This document shows positions 45,701-55,599 of a stretch of DNA of 64,000 nucleotides, one piece after another. Below the pieces are notes generated by a model, which was given only the letters and a program-made list of their open reading frames with translations, had not been told where the DNA came from and ran no database searches. Numbering within the stretch: position 1 is the first letter of the stretch; every line of letters begins with the position of its first letter. The stretch is from an uncultured Clostridia bacterium. Lineage in GTDB: Bacteria > Bacillota > Clostridia > UBA1381. A program made the position numbers and the translations under genes. Location: NCBI GenBank assembly GCA_934454215.1, contig CAKSGG010000002.1, forward strand, positions 33,768 to 97,767. Reading direction: 5' to 3'.

Positions 45701-46215
45701 GCCTGCAAGTCAATCTGAGGAATATTATAGTAGTCCGCAACTGCTCTGTGTCCTGTCTGAGGGCAGTCTAATCCTGCCGACGCCGTATACAGAAATACAA
45801 TCTGCGGCACTTTATCGAGCGTCAGCAGCTGCCGTACAATGCTTTCCATTGTTCTCATTTTGGCATTTTCATCGCCGTTCATTTCCGAATTATCATTTAC
45901 GGGAAATTCAACAAAAACCAAATCGGGATTATATGCGATTACTTCATCTTTTAATCTGAACATTCCGAGATTGGAACCTGTTCCGCCGAAGCCTGCGTTA
46001 ATAACCGTCACATTATCCGCCCCGTAAATTCCTTCATAATATTCCTGTGTTTTTGCAACATATCCGTTTGTTTCAAGCTTACCTGCTCCCTGAGTAATCG
46101 AGCCTCCTATAAATGCTGCGGTAAAATGCCCGTCATCCTGTGCAGATACGGATAACATTCCCATATTACCTAACACAAGAGCTAAACTCAGTATTAATGC
46201 TAAAACTTTTTTCAT
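42709..46215 (-). CDS. Secreted multidomain SGNH/GDSL esterase with LamG and Ig-like modules
   Basis: A 1168-residue secreted protein (signal peptide 1-25). Residues 30-210 are an SGNH hydrolase: GGSITQGAG with nucleophile Ser39, GFGGTGS (block II), FPVND (block III, Asn107) and DGPHPNADGY with Asp191/His194, so all catalytic residues are present. A beta domain usual for carbohydrate deacetylases follows (about 245-355), then a LamG/concanavalin-like module (about 400-610), an Ig-like module, a ~200-residue module around LRPGNYNGYNNTAR, and another Ig-like domain. It probably deacetylates a plant or mucus polysaccharide at the cell surface. From residue ~375 it is collinear with the next gene upstream. 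Confidence 0.87.
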   Translation of the reverse strand: MKKVLALILSLALVLGNMGMLSVSAQDDGHFTAAFIGGSITQGAGKLETNGYVAKTQEYYEGIYGADNVTVINAGFGGTGSNLGMFRLKDEVIAYNPDLVFVEFPVNDNSEMNGDENAKMRTMESIVRQLLTLDKVPQIVFLYTASAGLDCPQTGHRAVADYYNIPQIDLQAALQAEVNSSGRPASDYFGDGPHPNADGYKVYSDEILSKLQTEGFLHEAQWQDKTISKLKTSNPEFVKYNAEKINYYGNWTEETVIGTDGKEYDAIYTTTSGDSVEFDFYGSVIGLYNFILQNGAKAEYSIDYGKIKGKFSINNVDLKENQYKPNVNFFLSNLEPGAHNIRITAADGGKLIFSSFMADAGSVYSTDTSEEPIDNEEIQPVIELDYSNYDNETKTGLANAADDSYSVTLGSNATLEKKSANGMEYLTLGHNASSDGGYGYWNNGIRINGESMKNQPAQTVETWMRVSSEELNQYPKLYSISRTDRTNRPASEVMLSKDGTIFNRPAGRDYNASDNSYPWTINKTEKRTDWIGNWTHFTTVRQYNSETKEWTFEFYINGVKSNSLSGSGTQERVDETDLILYIGSDYDGNTSLNGDIGEFKVYNGALTAEQIKSKYENSCYKYSDAEKLLLEECNIADGGSADKNIGEIKLTFNDYINPKTVNSGISLTKLDGSAVKGGYNVKLSETNNKTVIADVSVLEQGQQYKLSINSSLKSLNGNSADSQDITFTAVSEETVLFDDDFDGEDYVVGQAAPTNKGFTVEAQGTGGTPSAIVKQTETGDKYIELSTDVKNSGAIFAKHFDTPVSDNYSLVAEVKLRPGNYNGYNNTARNAGQIVDSNNKRIDIAYMTGGYIMGNDTNNTVAGDANSSFHMGRDSLDADGFYNIRMIFKKGTDGCYYAEVYDMSDLTKSPYVKKWTNFNSTGISSFYAAHIYPVTDENAKNTTSEISGMKIYKMCDAKIMSIEKDADSINTLNIAVNNDLSAESIASIGTNITIRDCINNENVKIVGAVYDSENRVIKVQTANELVSGIPYKLGMRSITTVDNAVFVEGTDFVIECDGIGLNKLTYKYNGVEIGSLQGISGIEADYSLTNYAETKKNCVVVIAVYDNGNLVTCKFDNISLEAGQSLEDSVSVTDITPSEGYEAKCFIWDGMTTLTPLYNLAPISYDCL

Positions 46216-46245
46216 TATTCTTCATCCTTTCTTATTTTTTTAATT

Positions 46246-48654
46246 TTATTCAAGCTCTGTTATAGTGACCGGATTTATTAAAATCGGTCTGATTGAATTA
46301 TTATTCTCCTCCAGAACAAACAGCTTTGCCGTATCGGTGCGTATCTTGGGCAAGATAATATCAATAAAACCGCTGCTCTTTCCATATATTGTATCAGTAC
46401 CTTCCGCTATTAACTCTATTCTGCCGTCCTCATCGTAAAATGCAATGATAGCAGTAACATCGGCATCTTCCGCTTTTGAGTTATTTACGGCAATTTCAGC
46501 CTTGACCGCCTGCTGCAAATCCTCCGTCATGCGATTCTCATTATCATAAAAAACAATACCGTGATATGTAATATCATATTCCCTTGTCTTAAAACCGCCC
46601 AACGTCTCGGGAATTATAAAGCCTTCTTTATTTTTCAACCCCGAGCATAAAATTTCGTATTCGGAGTCATAGTCCAAAAAGCTGTTCGGAGCGATGTTCA
46701 AAATCCTTCCATCCTTAACGGTCACAGAACATTTGATTTTTTCATCAGTGCTTTTTTTAATCAGCTCCGCATCGGCTTGTGAAAAGCTTTCATCAATATC
46801 GGTATTCAAAACAACGTTAAAGCTGTCGCAATCAGGATTAAGTCCATCGGCGTCCGAATAAATTACCTGCGGTTTTACGGCAGTATATATCTTTATTTCG
46901 CTTATCTCGGTTCTGTCATATGCACTTTGCTCCGCACCGTCACCGTTTTTTGCTCCCGACCACGGATAAATATGTGCAACCGTCATTCTGTCAATAGCTT
47001 TTATATTGACGTTCTTAACCTTTCTTGTGAAAGGCTTTGCGGACTTATCAAGCATATTGTACATTTCAATACTGTAATTTCCATCTTGGTCCGGTTTCAT
47101 AATAAATTTCAGGTTGTAAAATCCGTTTTCATCCTTTGCTTCATTCTCCAGCCTCATTTCACCCGGCAGCACATTATCGGTCGTTTCTGCCACGAGCGTG
47201 CCTGTTGTTATTGTGGCGGGAAGTATACTTGCGCCCGAACCGTTTATTTCCGCAACCTTTCTTGCCGTATTTCCAAAGCCTCTGGTATTGTCAAGACTGT
47301 TCGGTCTTATTTTAATCTCAACGATTACAGTGCTCCCTGCCGATACTTTATCCTTTAAATCCACAATAACTCTGCTGTTCTTATCTACCTCCGAGCTTAC
47401 AGAAATATATTTATCACCCTGCTGAGTTTCGCAAACCGTCATATTTGACGCATTATTGTTTACATCACAGGATTGGTAAATGATGTTTCCGTCTGCCGGA
47501 GGATTTTCGCCGGCCTCATAGCTTTCAAAATCCTCGTCAATAATATACTTGCTGCCTGTTCTGAATTCAATTTCCTTTTCAGCGGCGGCAATACCCGTTG
47601 CGGATTTAACCTCACTGCTAACAAAAAGCCTATATACCGTGTCAGGCTCTAAAATACCGAACAGAAGATTAACCTTTTTTGTGTCCGTATCGCACTGAGC
47701 GTAAACTCCTCCCTGTATTTCCTGTCCGTCCTCTGCTTTTACAAGAGTGATTCCGTCTATTGTGTCTTTATCAATATCCTTATCAAATTCTACCGTTATT
47801 TTTCCGCAGTTAATATCGACATTTTCGCTTGTCAGCGACGTATTTGTCACATTAAGCGACGCATCGGGTTCTATATAGTTTTTCAGACTGTTTATATACA
47901 GCTGTGAAATCTGCTCCTGACTTAAGTCTTTTTTATATATCCTGAATTCACTTACTCCGCCTTTTATTGAGTAGGCACCCTTTGCGGTTGCACCGATATA
48001 GAACAGTAATTCTTCCTCGGGAGTTCTTTCCTGCGTTCCCGTTCCCGATAACAAATTGTTCTTAACGCCATTGATATAAAATGCGTAATCAACCTCATTC
48101 GTCACGGAATTGATTTTTCTTGTCACCGCAAAGTGCGTCCATTTATCCAGCCACTGCGTATCCTTTGTACTTTTCTGAATAATGCTCCCTGTCTGATTAT
48201 TTACATATCCCATAGGTCTGTAAAAAATAATTCCGTTTTTTGGGTCTCCGAGCATAACCTCCATACTGCCGGTTACATCGGTTTTGCTTGATAATCCGAA
48301 TATTCTCGGATAGGCGGCAAGCCCTGTGCTGTCAATCTTTGCCCACAGTTCCACCGTCATACTATTAAGATTTTTGTATACGCTTCCGTCAACAGCCACG
48401 CCTCCGTTATTATTAAAACGAAGATATTTTAATTCGCCGGAATACATACTCTCACTTCCGACTTCAAGCTTTTCTCCGCTCAGAAATACATCGGAATTAA
48501 GACACATATCACGCAAGCCCTCTCCCGTTGCGGCATTATATTGCGAGAAATCCAATTCAAATATCTTATCCCCGTCGGCAAAAACCGCATTGCAGGGTAT
48601 TGTCATACACAGTATAATCAATAATGCAAAAAACCGTTTCATTTTAAACTTCAT
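46246..48654 (-). CDS. Secreted LamG/Ig-like multidomain protein
   Basis: An 802-residue protein with signal peptide. Module order: LamG/concanavalin fold (about 30-255, with WTHFAVTRKINSVTNEVDYAFYINGVK), Ig-like (about 275-370), an unrecognised ~210-residue module (about 385-600, RPNSLDNTRGFGNTARK ... VAHIYPW), Ig-like and a C-terminal strand domain. No catalytic domain is visible, so it probably binds carbohydrate. The same order forms the back of the SGNH protein downstream. Start: AAGGAGG lies almost on ATG 48654, so ATG 48642 (MKRFFALLII) is a fair alternative. Confidence 0.8.
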   Translation of the reverse strand: MKFKMKRFFALLIILCMTIPCNAVFADGDKIFELDFSQYNAATGEGLRDMCLNSDVFLSGEKLEVGSESMYSGELKYLRFNNNGGVAVDGSVYKNLNSMTVELWAKIDSTGLAAYPRIFGLSSKTDVTGSMEVMLGDPKNGIIFYRPMGYVNNQTGSIIQKSTKDTQWLDKWTHFAVTRKINSVTNEVDYAFYINGVKNNLLSGTGTQERTPEEELLFYIGATAKGAYSIKGGVSEFRIYKKDLSQEQISQLYINSLKNYIEPDASLNVTNTSLTSENVDINCGKITVEFDKDIDKDTIDGITLVKAEDGQEIQGGVYAQCDTDTKKVNLLFGILEPDTVYRLFVSSEVKSATGIAAAEKEIEFRTGSKYIIDEDFESYEAGENPPADGNIIYQSCDVNNNASNMTVCETQQGDKYISVSSEVDKNSRVIVDLKDKVSAGSTVIVEIKIRPNSLDNTRGFGNTARKVAEINGSGASILPATITTGTLVAETTDNVLPGEMRLENEAKDENGFYNLKFIMKPDQDGNYSIEMYNMLDKSAKPFTRKVKNVNIKAIDRMTVAHIYPWSGAKNGDGAEQSAYDRTEISEIKIYTAVKPQVIYSDADGLNPDCDSFNVVLNTDIDESFSQADAELIKKSTDEKIKCSVTVKDGRILNIAPNSFLDYDSEYEILCSGLKNKEGFIIPETLGGFKTREYDITYHGIVFYDNENRMTEDLQQAVKAEIAVNNSKAEDADVTAIIAFYDEDGRIELIAEGTDTIYGKSSGFIDIILPKIRTDTAKLFVLEENNNSIRPILINPVTITELE

Positions 48655-48682
48655 TCCTCCTTATATCGCAGCGACTTTCTTC

Positions 48683-51600
48683 TTATTCCGACGATTTGTT
48701 TTTAAATCCGAACCAATAGAAATTACATGAATATTTTTCTCCCCTAAAGGTCAAATAAATATCGTATCTTCCTGCCGGTATTTCCTTGTTAAGCGATACC
48801 TCTCGCTGTACATATTCAGACCACGCCTCGCCTTCAATTTTACCTTCGGCAATAATCTCACCGTCGGGAGCTCCTATACGAAGCTCTACCGTATTTCCCG
48901 AATAAGGAGACTGTGTGGCGGCTGAATATACAAAGGTATTTGCGTCATCAAGAATTTCCACGTTGCTGAAATGCAATACAGTACCTTCCCATGTATTATT
49001 TATACAGCCATTCATAGCGTCTCCCGAAACGGTTCTTATTGTCGGGATTTGTTTTTCGTTACCGGCAACAAAGTCGGTTACATCGCTTCCGTATACCTGA
49101 GCAAGCAAATCCTTGTCTATATCGGCAGTTTCCAATTCTATACGGTCAATTTTTGCCGACCGAAAATCCTTGGTTTTTATATATACATTATTTATACCCT
49201 CAATATGTCTGACTATAAGCTGAGATAAATTTCTGCCGTTAAGATACGGAGAAGTCACTTTAAACGGCTTTGGCGTAAATCTGTACCCGCTTTCCATATC
49301 CTTTCCGACAATAACCTCAACCTGATCGCCGGTGTTGAATATGTCTCCGGTGTAGTATATATCTATCATGTTTTTATCCGTGCCGAAATCCACATTCTTA
49401 AAGCATATCCACTCATCATTGCCCGAAAAAGCAGCCAGACCGTCCTCGATAGTTACTCCGTTCGATATTTCTGTATCCTTTGCGGTATATTCGCAATAAT
49501 CCATACCTGCTCTGTTATAGTTTTCAAGATATTCTTCACTTTCTCTTACAGCGCCTGTTCTGAACGGTTTTCCGTCGGGATAGTCGGCGGCAGTAATAGA
49601 TTCTCTTCCTCCCTCCCGAAGATTTAAAATACTGTTATTCCATACGTCTGTGTATGAAAACGAATTGGGGAAAAGCTGTTTTTTCTGAATATATATTCCC
49701 TGTTCCGTCTTTGCGTATTTTGAGCTGTAAAATACCAGATTATCATATACCTCTATCATCTGCGTACTGTTATCATAATATATTCCGAAATTAATTGCAT
49801 GACCTTCGTCATATGCCCAAGCGTCATAACACATATTGTTGTGCATTTTTGTCTTTAGCTTATCGGTTCCCTGCACAACTCCGTGCACATATGTTATACC
49901 AACGTCTCTGGTACATATTGCACTGTTGTAAAATTCATTATAAGCAACCTCATCAGGCATCATCGGAGGTACTACTCCATTTGCCAGCCAATCCTCATTA
50001 ACGCCTACGGCAAACACCGAACGTCCGGCATTGTACATTGTATTTGCAAAAATTCCATGTCCGCCTCTGGGTGTATCTACGTCTTTCCAAGCCTCGGAAT
50101 CCATAAACAGTCCGCCCACATAGCTTCCCATATAACCGCAGTTTGATATTATATTATTCTCTATGTACGCATATTTTCCGACAAGATATATACCAGCCGC
50201 CGCTGAATAATTGAAGTCGGAATTTACCACAATATTATCCCTGCCGCCGATATATACACCCATCTCTCCTCTTTGCGGAGCACCGTTTGGGTTGTACTGG
50301 TTTCTGTCATCAATATAGCCGTCTCTGTTGTCCTGACTGGAGGTGTAATGGCTTAAATATTCCAGCTTACAGTTATCAAGCATACACATCTCACTGTTAT
50401 TCATCTTTATTCCGCCGCCGATTCCCTCAAAGCCGATAAGCTGAACATATTTACTGTTTTCCAAATCGGCAACAATCTGTCTTTTCTTCATTTCAACTTC
50501 AAGCTTTTCAGGGTCTGTACCGGCCGGAGGATAATAGTACAAAAGATTATTTTCAACAGTCCATTCGTTTTCGACATCAATAGCATTTTTACAGCATGTT
50601 ATATATCCGAAATCAGTTTCAAATATATTGTCAAACCACCATTGCTTTGTCGTATTCTGCAAATATAAGATACCCTTGTCAGAGCCTTTGATGTCTGCCG
50701 TACCCAGTGCCCAGCCGCTGCCGTGCAGGCTGACAAACACTCCGCCCTTCCAGAAATCCGGCTCATTGTCTAAATCCGTATCGCTGACTGCGGTTTCTAT
50801 ATTATCTGCCGGAATCTTAATATTTCCCTGAGTAGGCCATAGCGTACCCAGCCTCAGATTATCAAGAACATTTCTGTTTGATGTATGTGTGTTCGGATGT
50901 CTTGCCTCCGCTACGGCCTCGGAATTATAGAACAGCTGATTTCTTCCTTTTCCCAAGTCCCAGCCCATGGACGCTACATATATTCCGTTTTCATACGGAA
51001 CAAAGCCGCCGACCTTTTCATTTGCGGATAAAACAACCTTTTCACCCTCTGCCGCCATAAACTTTATTGGATTAACCGCTGTTCCGTTGTTTTTAGGCGC
51101 AAGTATTTCCCTGTAAATACCTTCATGAACTATTACCGTATCGCCTGCCGCAGCAATTTCACACGCCTTTGCCAATGTAGCAAAGGGTGCTTCCGCAGTA
51201 CCGGAGTTATTATCATCGGCAGTACCGCTCTGCGCAACATGGTATACGTTCCCGCCTTTTTTATTCGGTATGTAAGAATCAAATTCTTTTTTTATTTCGT
51301 TAAAAAGCTCGGAATTCAATACATTGTTTACGCTGTGCCTATTATCTATAACAATAATTCCGTCTTTATACCCGACATATTTTCCGTCCTCTTCCGCAAA
51401 AAATCTTAATGACGCATATGCCTCTCCGTCAATATATACGATATTATTGCCAATCGGCTTCATATCCTCCTGACCTGTTCTTTTATAAAGCTTTCCGTCT
51501 TTAAGAGTATACTCTTTGTCATTCTTCCTCAGCAAAATATATCCTTTGTCAGGCAAATCCTCATAATAATAGCCAAGACTTCTTGCCAAAGCCGCTATCG

Positions 51601-52195
51601 GCATTAACGCTCTTCCGTCAATAATTACGGGCGTTTTGTTTTCGTCGCCGTTATCAATATATCTTCTTGCGCCGTTGACCTTTACTATATTGCTTTTACA
51701 GCTTACTATTACAGATGTTGCAACAGCCTCTTCCTCATCGGTAAGCTTCGGAAGAAGCGGTGTTCGTCCCGTCGGTACGTCTGCGTCCTCTTTATTAAAA
51801 ACCACCGATTTGATTTTAATATCCGAAGTACTGCTGATTGTTAATGTGTATTCGCCGATTCTCTTTGTTATATCATAAACTGCATTTGCCGTTCCGCCTC
51901 CCTTGGAAACATTCACATTATACGCAGTATCATCAATTCCGACCGTAACAACACTTTCACTCTCTGCCTCGTACTCTATGTCAGCACCTATACTGTTAAA
52001 GGGGACATATATATCATACACCGCTTTGGAATTTTTTCTTAAATAAAGATAACTGCCGTTGTATTCCCCGTTTGATATTTCCGCATATGCAGCAAGGTCC
52101 ACGCTATACTCTTTTGGTCCAACCGTATATGCAAATGCCTGCGGGCTTAACGCTGCTGTAATTATAATCAGAAATATCAACAGCCTTTTTGTCAT
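48683..52195 (-). CDS. Secreted right-handed beta-helix protein with copper-amine-oxidase-like N domain and CBMs
   Basis: A 1170-residue secreted protein. After the signal peptide and a small beta domain, residues about 165-295 resemble the Cu-amine-oxidase N-terminal module (PVIIDGRALMPIAALARSLGYY), which in Clostridia usually serves in wall or protein binding. Residues about 320-860 form a parallel beta-helix starting YHVAQSGTADDNNSGTAEAPFATLAKACEIA, the layout of polysaccharide lyases and related glycosidases. Two CBM6-like sandwiches end the protein. ATG 52195 is 7 nt after AGGAGG. I cannot assign a lyase or hydrolase family; it is the likely depolymerase of the locus. Confidence 0.82.
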   Translation of the reverse strand: MTKRLLIFLIIITAALSPQAFAYTVGPKEYSVDLAAYAEISNGEYNGSYLYLRKNSKAVYDIYVPFNSIGADIEYEAESESVVTVGIDDTAYNVNVSKGGGTANAVYDITKRIGEYTLTISSTSDIKIKSVVFNKEDADVPTGRTPLLPKLTDEEEAVATSVIVSCKSNIVKVNGARRYIDNGDENKTPVIIDGRALMPIAALARSLGYYYEDLPDKGYILLRKNDKEYTLKDGKLYKRTGQEDMKPIGNNIVYIDGEAYASLRFFAEEDGKYVGYKDGIIVIDNRHSVNNVLNSELFNEIKKEFDSYIPNKKGGNVYHVAQSGTADDNNSGTAEAPFATLAKACEIAAAGDTVIVHEGIYREILAPKNNGTAVNPIKFMAAEGEKVVLSANEKVGGFVPYENGIYVASMGWDLGKGRNQLFYNSEAVAEARHPNTHTSNRNVLDNLRLGTLWPTQGNIKIPADNIETAVSDTDLDNEPDFWKGGVFVSLHGSGWALGTADIKGSDKGILYLQNTTKQWWFDNIFETDFGYITCCKNAIDVENEWTVENNLLYYYPPAGTDPEKLEVEMKKRQIVADLENSKYVQLIGFEGIGGGIKMNNSEMCMLDNCKLEYLSHYTSSQDNRDGYIDDRNQYNPNGAPQRGEMGVYIGGRDNIVVNSDFNYSAAAGIYLVGKYAYIENNIISNCGYMGSYVGGLFMDSEAWKDVDTPRGGHGIFANTMYNAGRSVFAVGVNEDWLANGVVPPMMPDEVAYNEFYNSAICTRDVGITYVHGVVQGTDKLKTKMHNNMCYDAWAYDEGHAINFGIYYDNSTQMIEVYDNLVFYSSKYAKTEQGIYIQKKQLFPNSFSYTDVWNNSILNLREGGRESITAADYPDGKPFRTGAVRESEEYLENYNRAGMDYCEYTAKDTEISNGVTIEDGLAAFSGNDEWICFKNVDFGTDKNMIDIYYTGDIFNTGDQVEVIVGKDMESGYRFTPKPFKVTSPYLNGRNLSQLIVRHIEGINNVYIKTKDFRSAKIDRIELETADIDKDLLAQVYGSDVTDFVAGNEKQIPTIRTVSGDAMNGCINNTWEGTVLHFSNVEILDDANTFVYSAATQSPYSGNTVELRIGAPDGEIIAEGKIEGEAWSEYVQREVSLNKEIPAGRYDIYLTFRGEKYSCNFYWFGFKNKSSE

Positions 52196-52222
52196 AACCA
52201 CTCCTCCTTTACCGATAATTAA

Positions 52223-53680
52223 TTATTTGCTGTTCCACCACTCGTCAATCTGACGCTGTAATTCTTCAATTACTTTTTCCACTCCCGCAACCTTCAAATC
52301 ATTCAGCAGCTTTTCACGGCTTGACGCAGGCTCAACAAGTCCTAAGTCCATCATTTCAAGCTGCTCCTGAATTACGGTTTTACAATTTGCAAGCTCGGAG
52401 CTTATACTGCTTGTATCGGGTACAAAGCCGAGAAGCGGAGAAACAACCGCATTGTCATTATATTCCTTTGTCTGCTTCCACAAATCCTCGCTTTGCGGGT
52501 CAATTACATAAGAATTTTCACAAGAGCCTATTTCCCAGTTCGGTATACCCGTGTAACCGCTGTTTACATTTAACTCAATTTTATTTTCGGAAATTTTCGT
52601 AAAATGCTTGCCCTCAAGTCCGAATACCAGCATATTATAAATTTCTTTGTCGGTATTCATCACTTCAAGCATTTTAACGGCAGCTTCCGGATTTTTGCTT
52701 GTTGTGCTTACGCCTGTCATTGTAGATATTATTCCGTCCGTATTCAGTACGGCAGGCGACAATTGCTTGCACAAAAATTCATATCCCGATGTTTTTGTGG
52801 CTTCCTCCGCTTTGCCGGGCTTAAAGATATGTACCGATAACGGCGCCTGTTCAATGCCTTTTTTTGAAAAATCCGTTCCGGGAGCATAGCTGCTGCTTGC
52901 AATTCCCTCCTTGACCCAGGAATATCTCATATTAATGTATTCCTCAAATTCCGGCGTTTCATACTGATTAATTACAATAGGCTTCTCGCCTCTTCTGAAA
53001 TAAATAGCCCCGGGAAGACTTTCCTGAACAATTTCCAATATACCGTAATAGCTCAGCAATGACGACCACATTCTCGACACTTTATCCGATTTGGGTTCTG
53101 CTGCATGAATTTTTCTTAAATATTCCGTAACGTCCTCAAGATTTTTAATATCGTCAAAATTCATTCCTGTCTTATCAAGCTTTGATTTGGGAATACTCAG
53201 CGATGGCGCTTTCGCCTGAACCTGCCAATTCGGAACCGCATACACTTTATCCTCCACCATAATTGCCTTTTTCATGGTGGTTGAAAGAGATGAATACAAC
53301 TCGGGCGCATACTGAGGCAATAATTCGCTGATGTCCATCAACGCTCCGCTTGTTATATTTTCATAATAGTTATTGCACCAGTTTGAGGTAAACACCAAAT
53401 CATAATTTTCTCTTCCGGCATTTATAACCTGCATTTTTTTCTCAAAATTACCGCTGTCAATAGCAATAAGGTCTAATTTTAAGTTGTATCTTTCCGCCAA
53501 TTTTTCATTTACGCTGTCCATTACACTCTGATAATCTGCGCCTTCAACTATACCCGGAACATACCATGTAACGGTTTTTACACCTCCGTCGCTCCGGTCG
53601 CTGTTTACATTGCCGCATCCGGACAGTGCCGAAACAAGCAAAGTAATTGCCGTTGTCAGTGTTAAGATTCTTTTTTTCAT
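52223..53680 (-). CDS. ABC transporter substrate-binding lipoprotein
   Basis: A 485-residue family 1 binding protein. The signal peptide ends LVSALSGC, a lipobox giving Cys21 as lipid anchor. The mature protein shows TWYVPGIVEGADYQSVMDSVNEKL, the LplA/YtcQ-like group that pairs with LplB/LplC permeases for oligogalacturonide or other complex oligosaccharides. It is 51 nt after the LplC-like permease gene. Intact. Confidence 0.9.
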   Translation of the reverse strand: MKKRILTLTTAITLLVSALSGCGNVNSDRSDGGVKTVTWYVPGIVEGADYQSVMDSVNEKLAERYNLKLDLIAIDSGNFEKKMQVINAGRENYDLVFTSNWCNNYYENITSGALMDISELLPQYAPELYSSLSTTMKKAIMVEDKVYAVPNWQVQAKAPSLSIPKSKLDKTGMNFDDIKNLEDVTEYLRKIHAAEPKSDKVSRMWSSLLSYYGILEIVQESLPGAIYFRRGEKPIVINQYETPEFEEYINMRYSWVKEGIASSSYAPGTDFSKKGIEQAPLSVHIFKPGKAEEATKTSGYEFLCKQLSPAVLNTDGIISTMTGVSTTSKNPEAAVKMLEVMNTDKEIYNMLVFGLEGKHFTKISENKIELNVNSGYTGIPNWEIGSCENSYVIDPQSEDLWKQTKEYNDNAVVSPLLGFVPDTSSISSELANCKTVIQEQLEMMDLGLVEPASSREKLLNDLKVAGVEKVIEELQRQIDEWWNSK

Positions 53681-53730
53681 TCTGCATACCTCTCTTTACA
53701 TTTTTTATTATTTTATATTTTTCAGACCGG

Positions 53731-54624
53731 TCAGCCTTTTACAGCCCCGACAGAAAGTCCGCCCACAAAATATTTCTGGAAAAACATAGATATAAATACC
53801 ATAGGTCCTGCCGCCAGAATACACATTGCCATTCTGGCTGTTTCGCTCGGCAGAGTAGATATATCGACATTAACCATATTACCCGATTCCGCATTTCTTA
53901 GAATAGCGTCAATATTGCTCATCGTCCTATGCAGAAAATATTGAAGACTGATAATTTTTTCATTAGTCATATACATCATACAATTATACCAATCGTTCCA
54001 ATATGCAAGACATATCATAAGCGTTATTGTTGCGATACCCGTTTTACTCATCGGCAAAATTATTCTGAAAAAGACAGTAAACTCGTTTGCACCGTCAATT
54101 TTTGCCGCTTCAATCAATGACGGCGGTATTTTTGAAAAATAGGTTCTGAGCATCATAACATTCCACGCATTCATCATTAACGGCAGAATAAGAACTATAA
54201 TTTTATTCTTCAAATGAAGATACTGTGAAATCAGAATGTAGCTTGGTATTGCACCGCCCGAAAACAGCATTGTGAAATAAATGTAAAAACTGATTATGTT
54301 TCTCCATTTGAAATCTTTTCTCGATAAAGGATATGCCGTAAGAGACGTCATCGTTATAGCCGACAGCGTACCCACAGCGGTCACAAATATCGTTACTGCA
54401 TATGCTTTACCCAATTGCTGCGGATTTTTCATAATCATTTCATATGCGTTAAGCGAAAAGTTTCTCGGAATCAGTTCATATCCGTATTTAATCAAATCAT
54501 TTTCTCTTGATAACGACGCCGATATTATAACAACAAACGGAATTATATAAATCAATGCGATTATTGTCAAAAGCATATATACAATTATCTTTGCCGCTCT
54601 TTCATGCTTTTTATTTTCAACCAT
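53731..54624 (-). CDS. Oligosaccharide ABC transporter permease (LplC/MalG-like)
   Basis: A 297-residue membrane protein with six spans. The EAA motif reads EAAKIDGANEFTVFFRIILPMS and the C-terminus KYFVGGLSVGAVKG is the LplC hallmark. ATG 54624 follows AAGGGGTG with 7-nt spacing; the GTG at 54633 is inside that site. It pairs with the LplB-like permease 12 nt upstream. Confidence 0.93.
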   Translation of the reverse strand: MVENKKHERAAKIIVYMLLTIIALIYIIPFVVIISASLSRENDLIKYGYELIPRNFSLNAYEMIMKNPQQLGKAYAVTIFVTAVGTLSAITMTSLTAYPLSRKDFKWRNIISFYIYFTMLFSGGAIPSYILISQYLHLKNKIIVLILPLMMNAWNVMMLRTYFSKIPPSLIEAAKIDGANEFTVFFRIILPMSKTGIATITLMICLAYWNDWYNCMMYMTNEKIISLQYFLHRTMSNIDAILRNAESGNMVNVDISTLPSETARMAMCILAAGPMVFISMFFQKYFVGGLSVGAVKG

Positions 54625-54636
54625 GCCACTCACCCC

Positions 54637-55560
54637 TTAAAACAAAGTACTGCTCTCATCAATTTTTTCAACTATTTTATTAAAGGTTACAACGACAACA
54701 AATCCCACAACAGACTGTACAAATCCCGCCGCCGATGCGCCGCCGATACTGCCCGATACGCTTAATGCCCGAAGGATATATGTATCAATTACATCGGTTG
54801 CATTAATTAATGCGCCTGATTGCTTAGGCAGATAATAAAACAGTCCGTAGTCAGACCTGAATATTCCGCCAAGGGATAAAAGAACCATAGTAATTACTGT
54901 CTGCTTTAACTGCGGCAAGGTAATATACCATACTCTTTTCATATATGTACAGCCGTCAATAGCCGCCGCCTCATAAAGCTCGGTGTCAATTGCCAGCAGA
55001 CTTCCGTAATATATCAACATTCCGAAGCCCAGACTTTTCCATATATAAAAAACCGTAAGTATACAGAACCAGTAGGCAGGCTCGGAATAAAACGAAATTT
55101 TCTCTCCGCCGAAAAATGTAATTATTTTATTTATTATGCCGAGGTCATAGGACAGCAGAGCATGGCTTATATACGAAACTACAATCCACGACAAAAAGTG
55201 AGGCAGAAACATACTGCTCTGATATATTTTAATTGCCGTTTTATTTTTTATTGCGTCAAACAGAAGTGCAACGCAAACACCGCAGACTACGCTCAGTAAA
55301 ATAAATACCAGATTATAGCCCAGCGTATTTTTCAGAATTACATCGAAGGTATTGGATTCAAACATAAATTTGAAATTATCAAAGCCCACCCACGGACTTT
55401 TAAAAATACCCAAATCATATCTGTAATTCTTAAATGCAATGACCAGTCCTATCATCGGCAGATAAGAAAATATAAAAATATATATAACTCCCGGCAACGT
55501 CATACCTGCCAGCTGCCAATGTGACGAGTTATTTTCTGCCCTTCTTTTGCTTAACTTCAT
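54637..55560 (-). CDS. Oligosaccharide ABC transporter permease (LplB-like)
   Basis: A 307-residue membrane protein, six spans, beginning WQLAGMTLPGVIYIFIFSYLPM with the LplB-type AFKNYRYDLGIF loop; the EAA motif reads YEAAAIDGCTYMKRVWYITLP. It forms the heterodimeric channel with the downstream LplC-like protein. No ATPase is encoded in the locus, as usual for systems served by a shared MsmX-type ATPase. Confidence 0.93.
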   Translation of the reverse strand: MKLSKRRAENNSSHWQLAGMTLPGVIYIFIFSYLPMIGLVIAFKNYRYDLGIFKSPWVGFDNFKFMFESNTFDVILKNTLGYNLVFILLSVVCGVCVALLFDAIKNKTAIKIYQSSMFLPHFLSWIVVSYISHALLSYDLGIINKIITFFGGEKISFYSEPAYWFCILTVFYIWKSLGFGMLIYYGSLLAIDTELYEAAAIDGCTYMKRVWYITLPQLKQTVITMVLLSLGGIFRSDYGLFYYLPKQSGALINATDVIDTYILRALSVSGSIGGASAAGFVQSVVGFVVVVTFNKIVEKIDESSTLF

Positions 55561-55599
55561 TTCTCGCTCAACCTTTCTTAATCCTGCAATTACGCCGTT

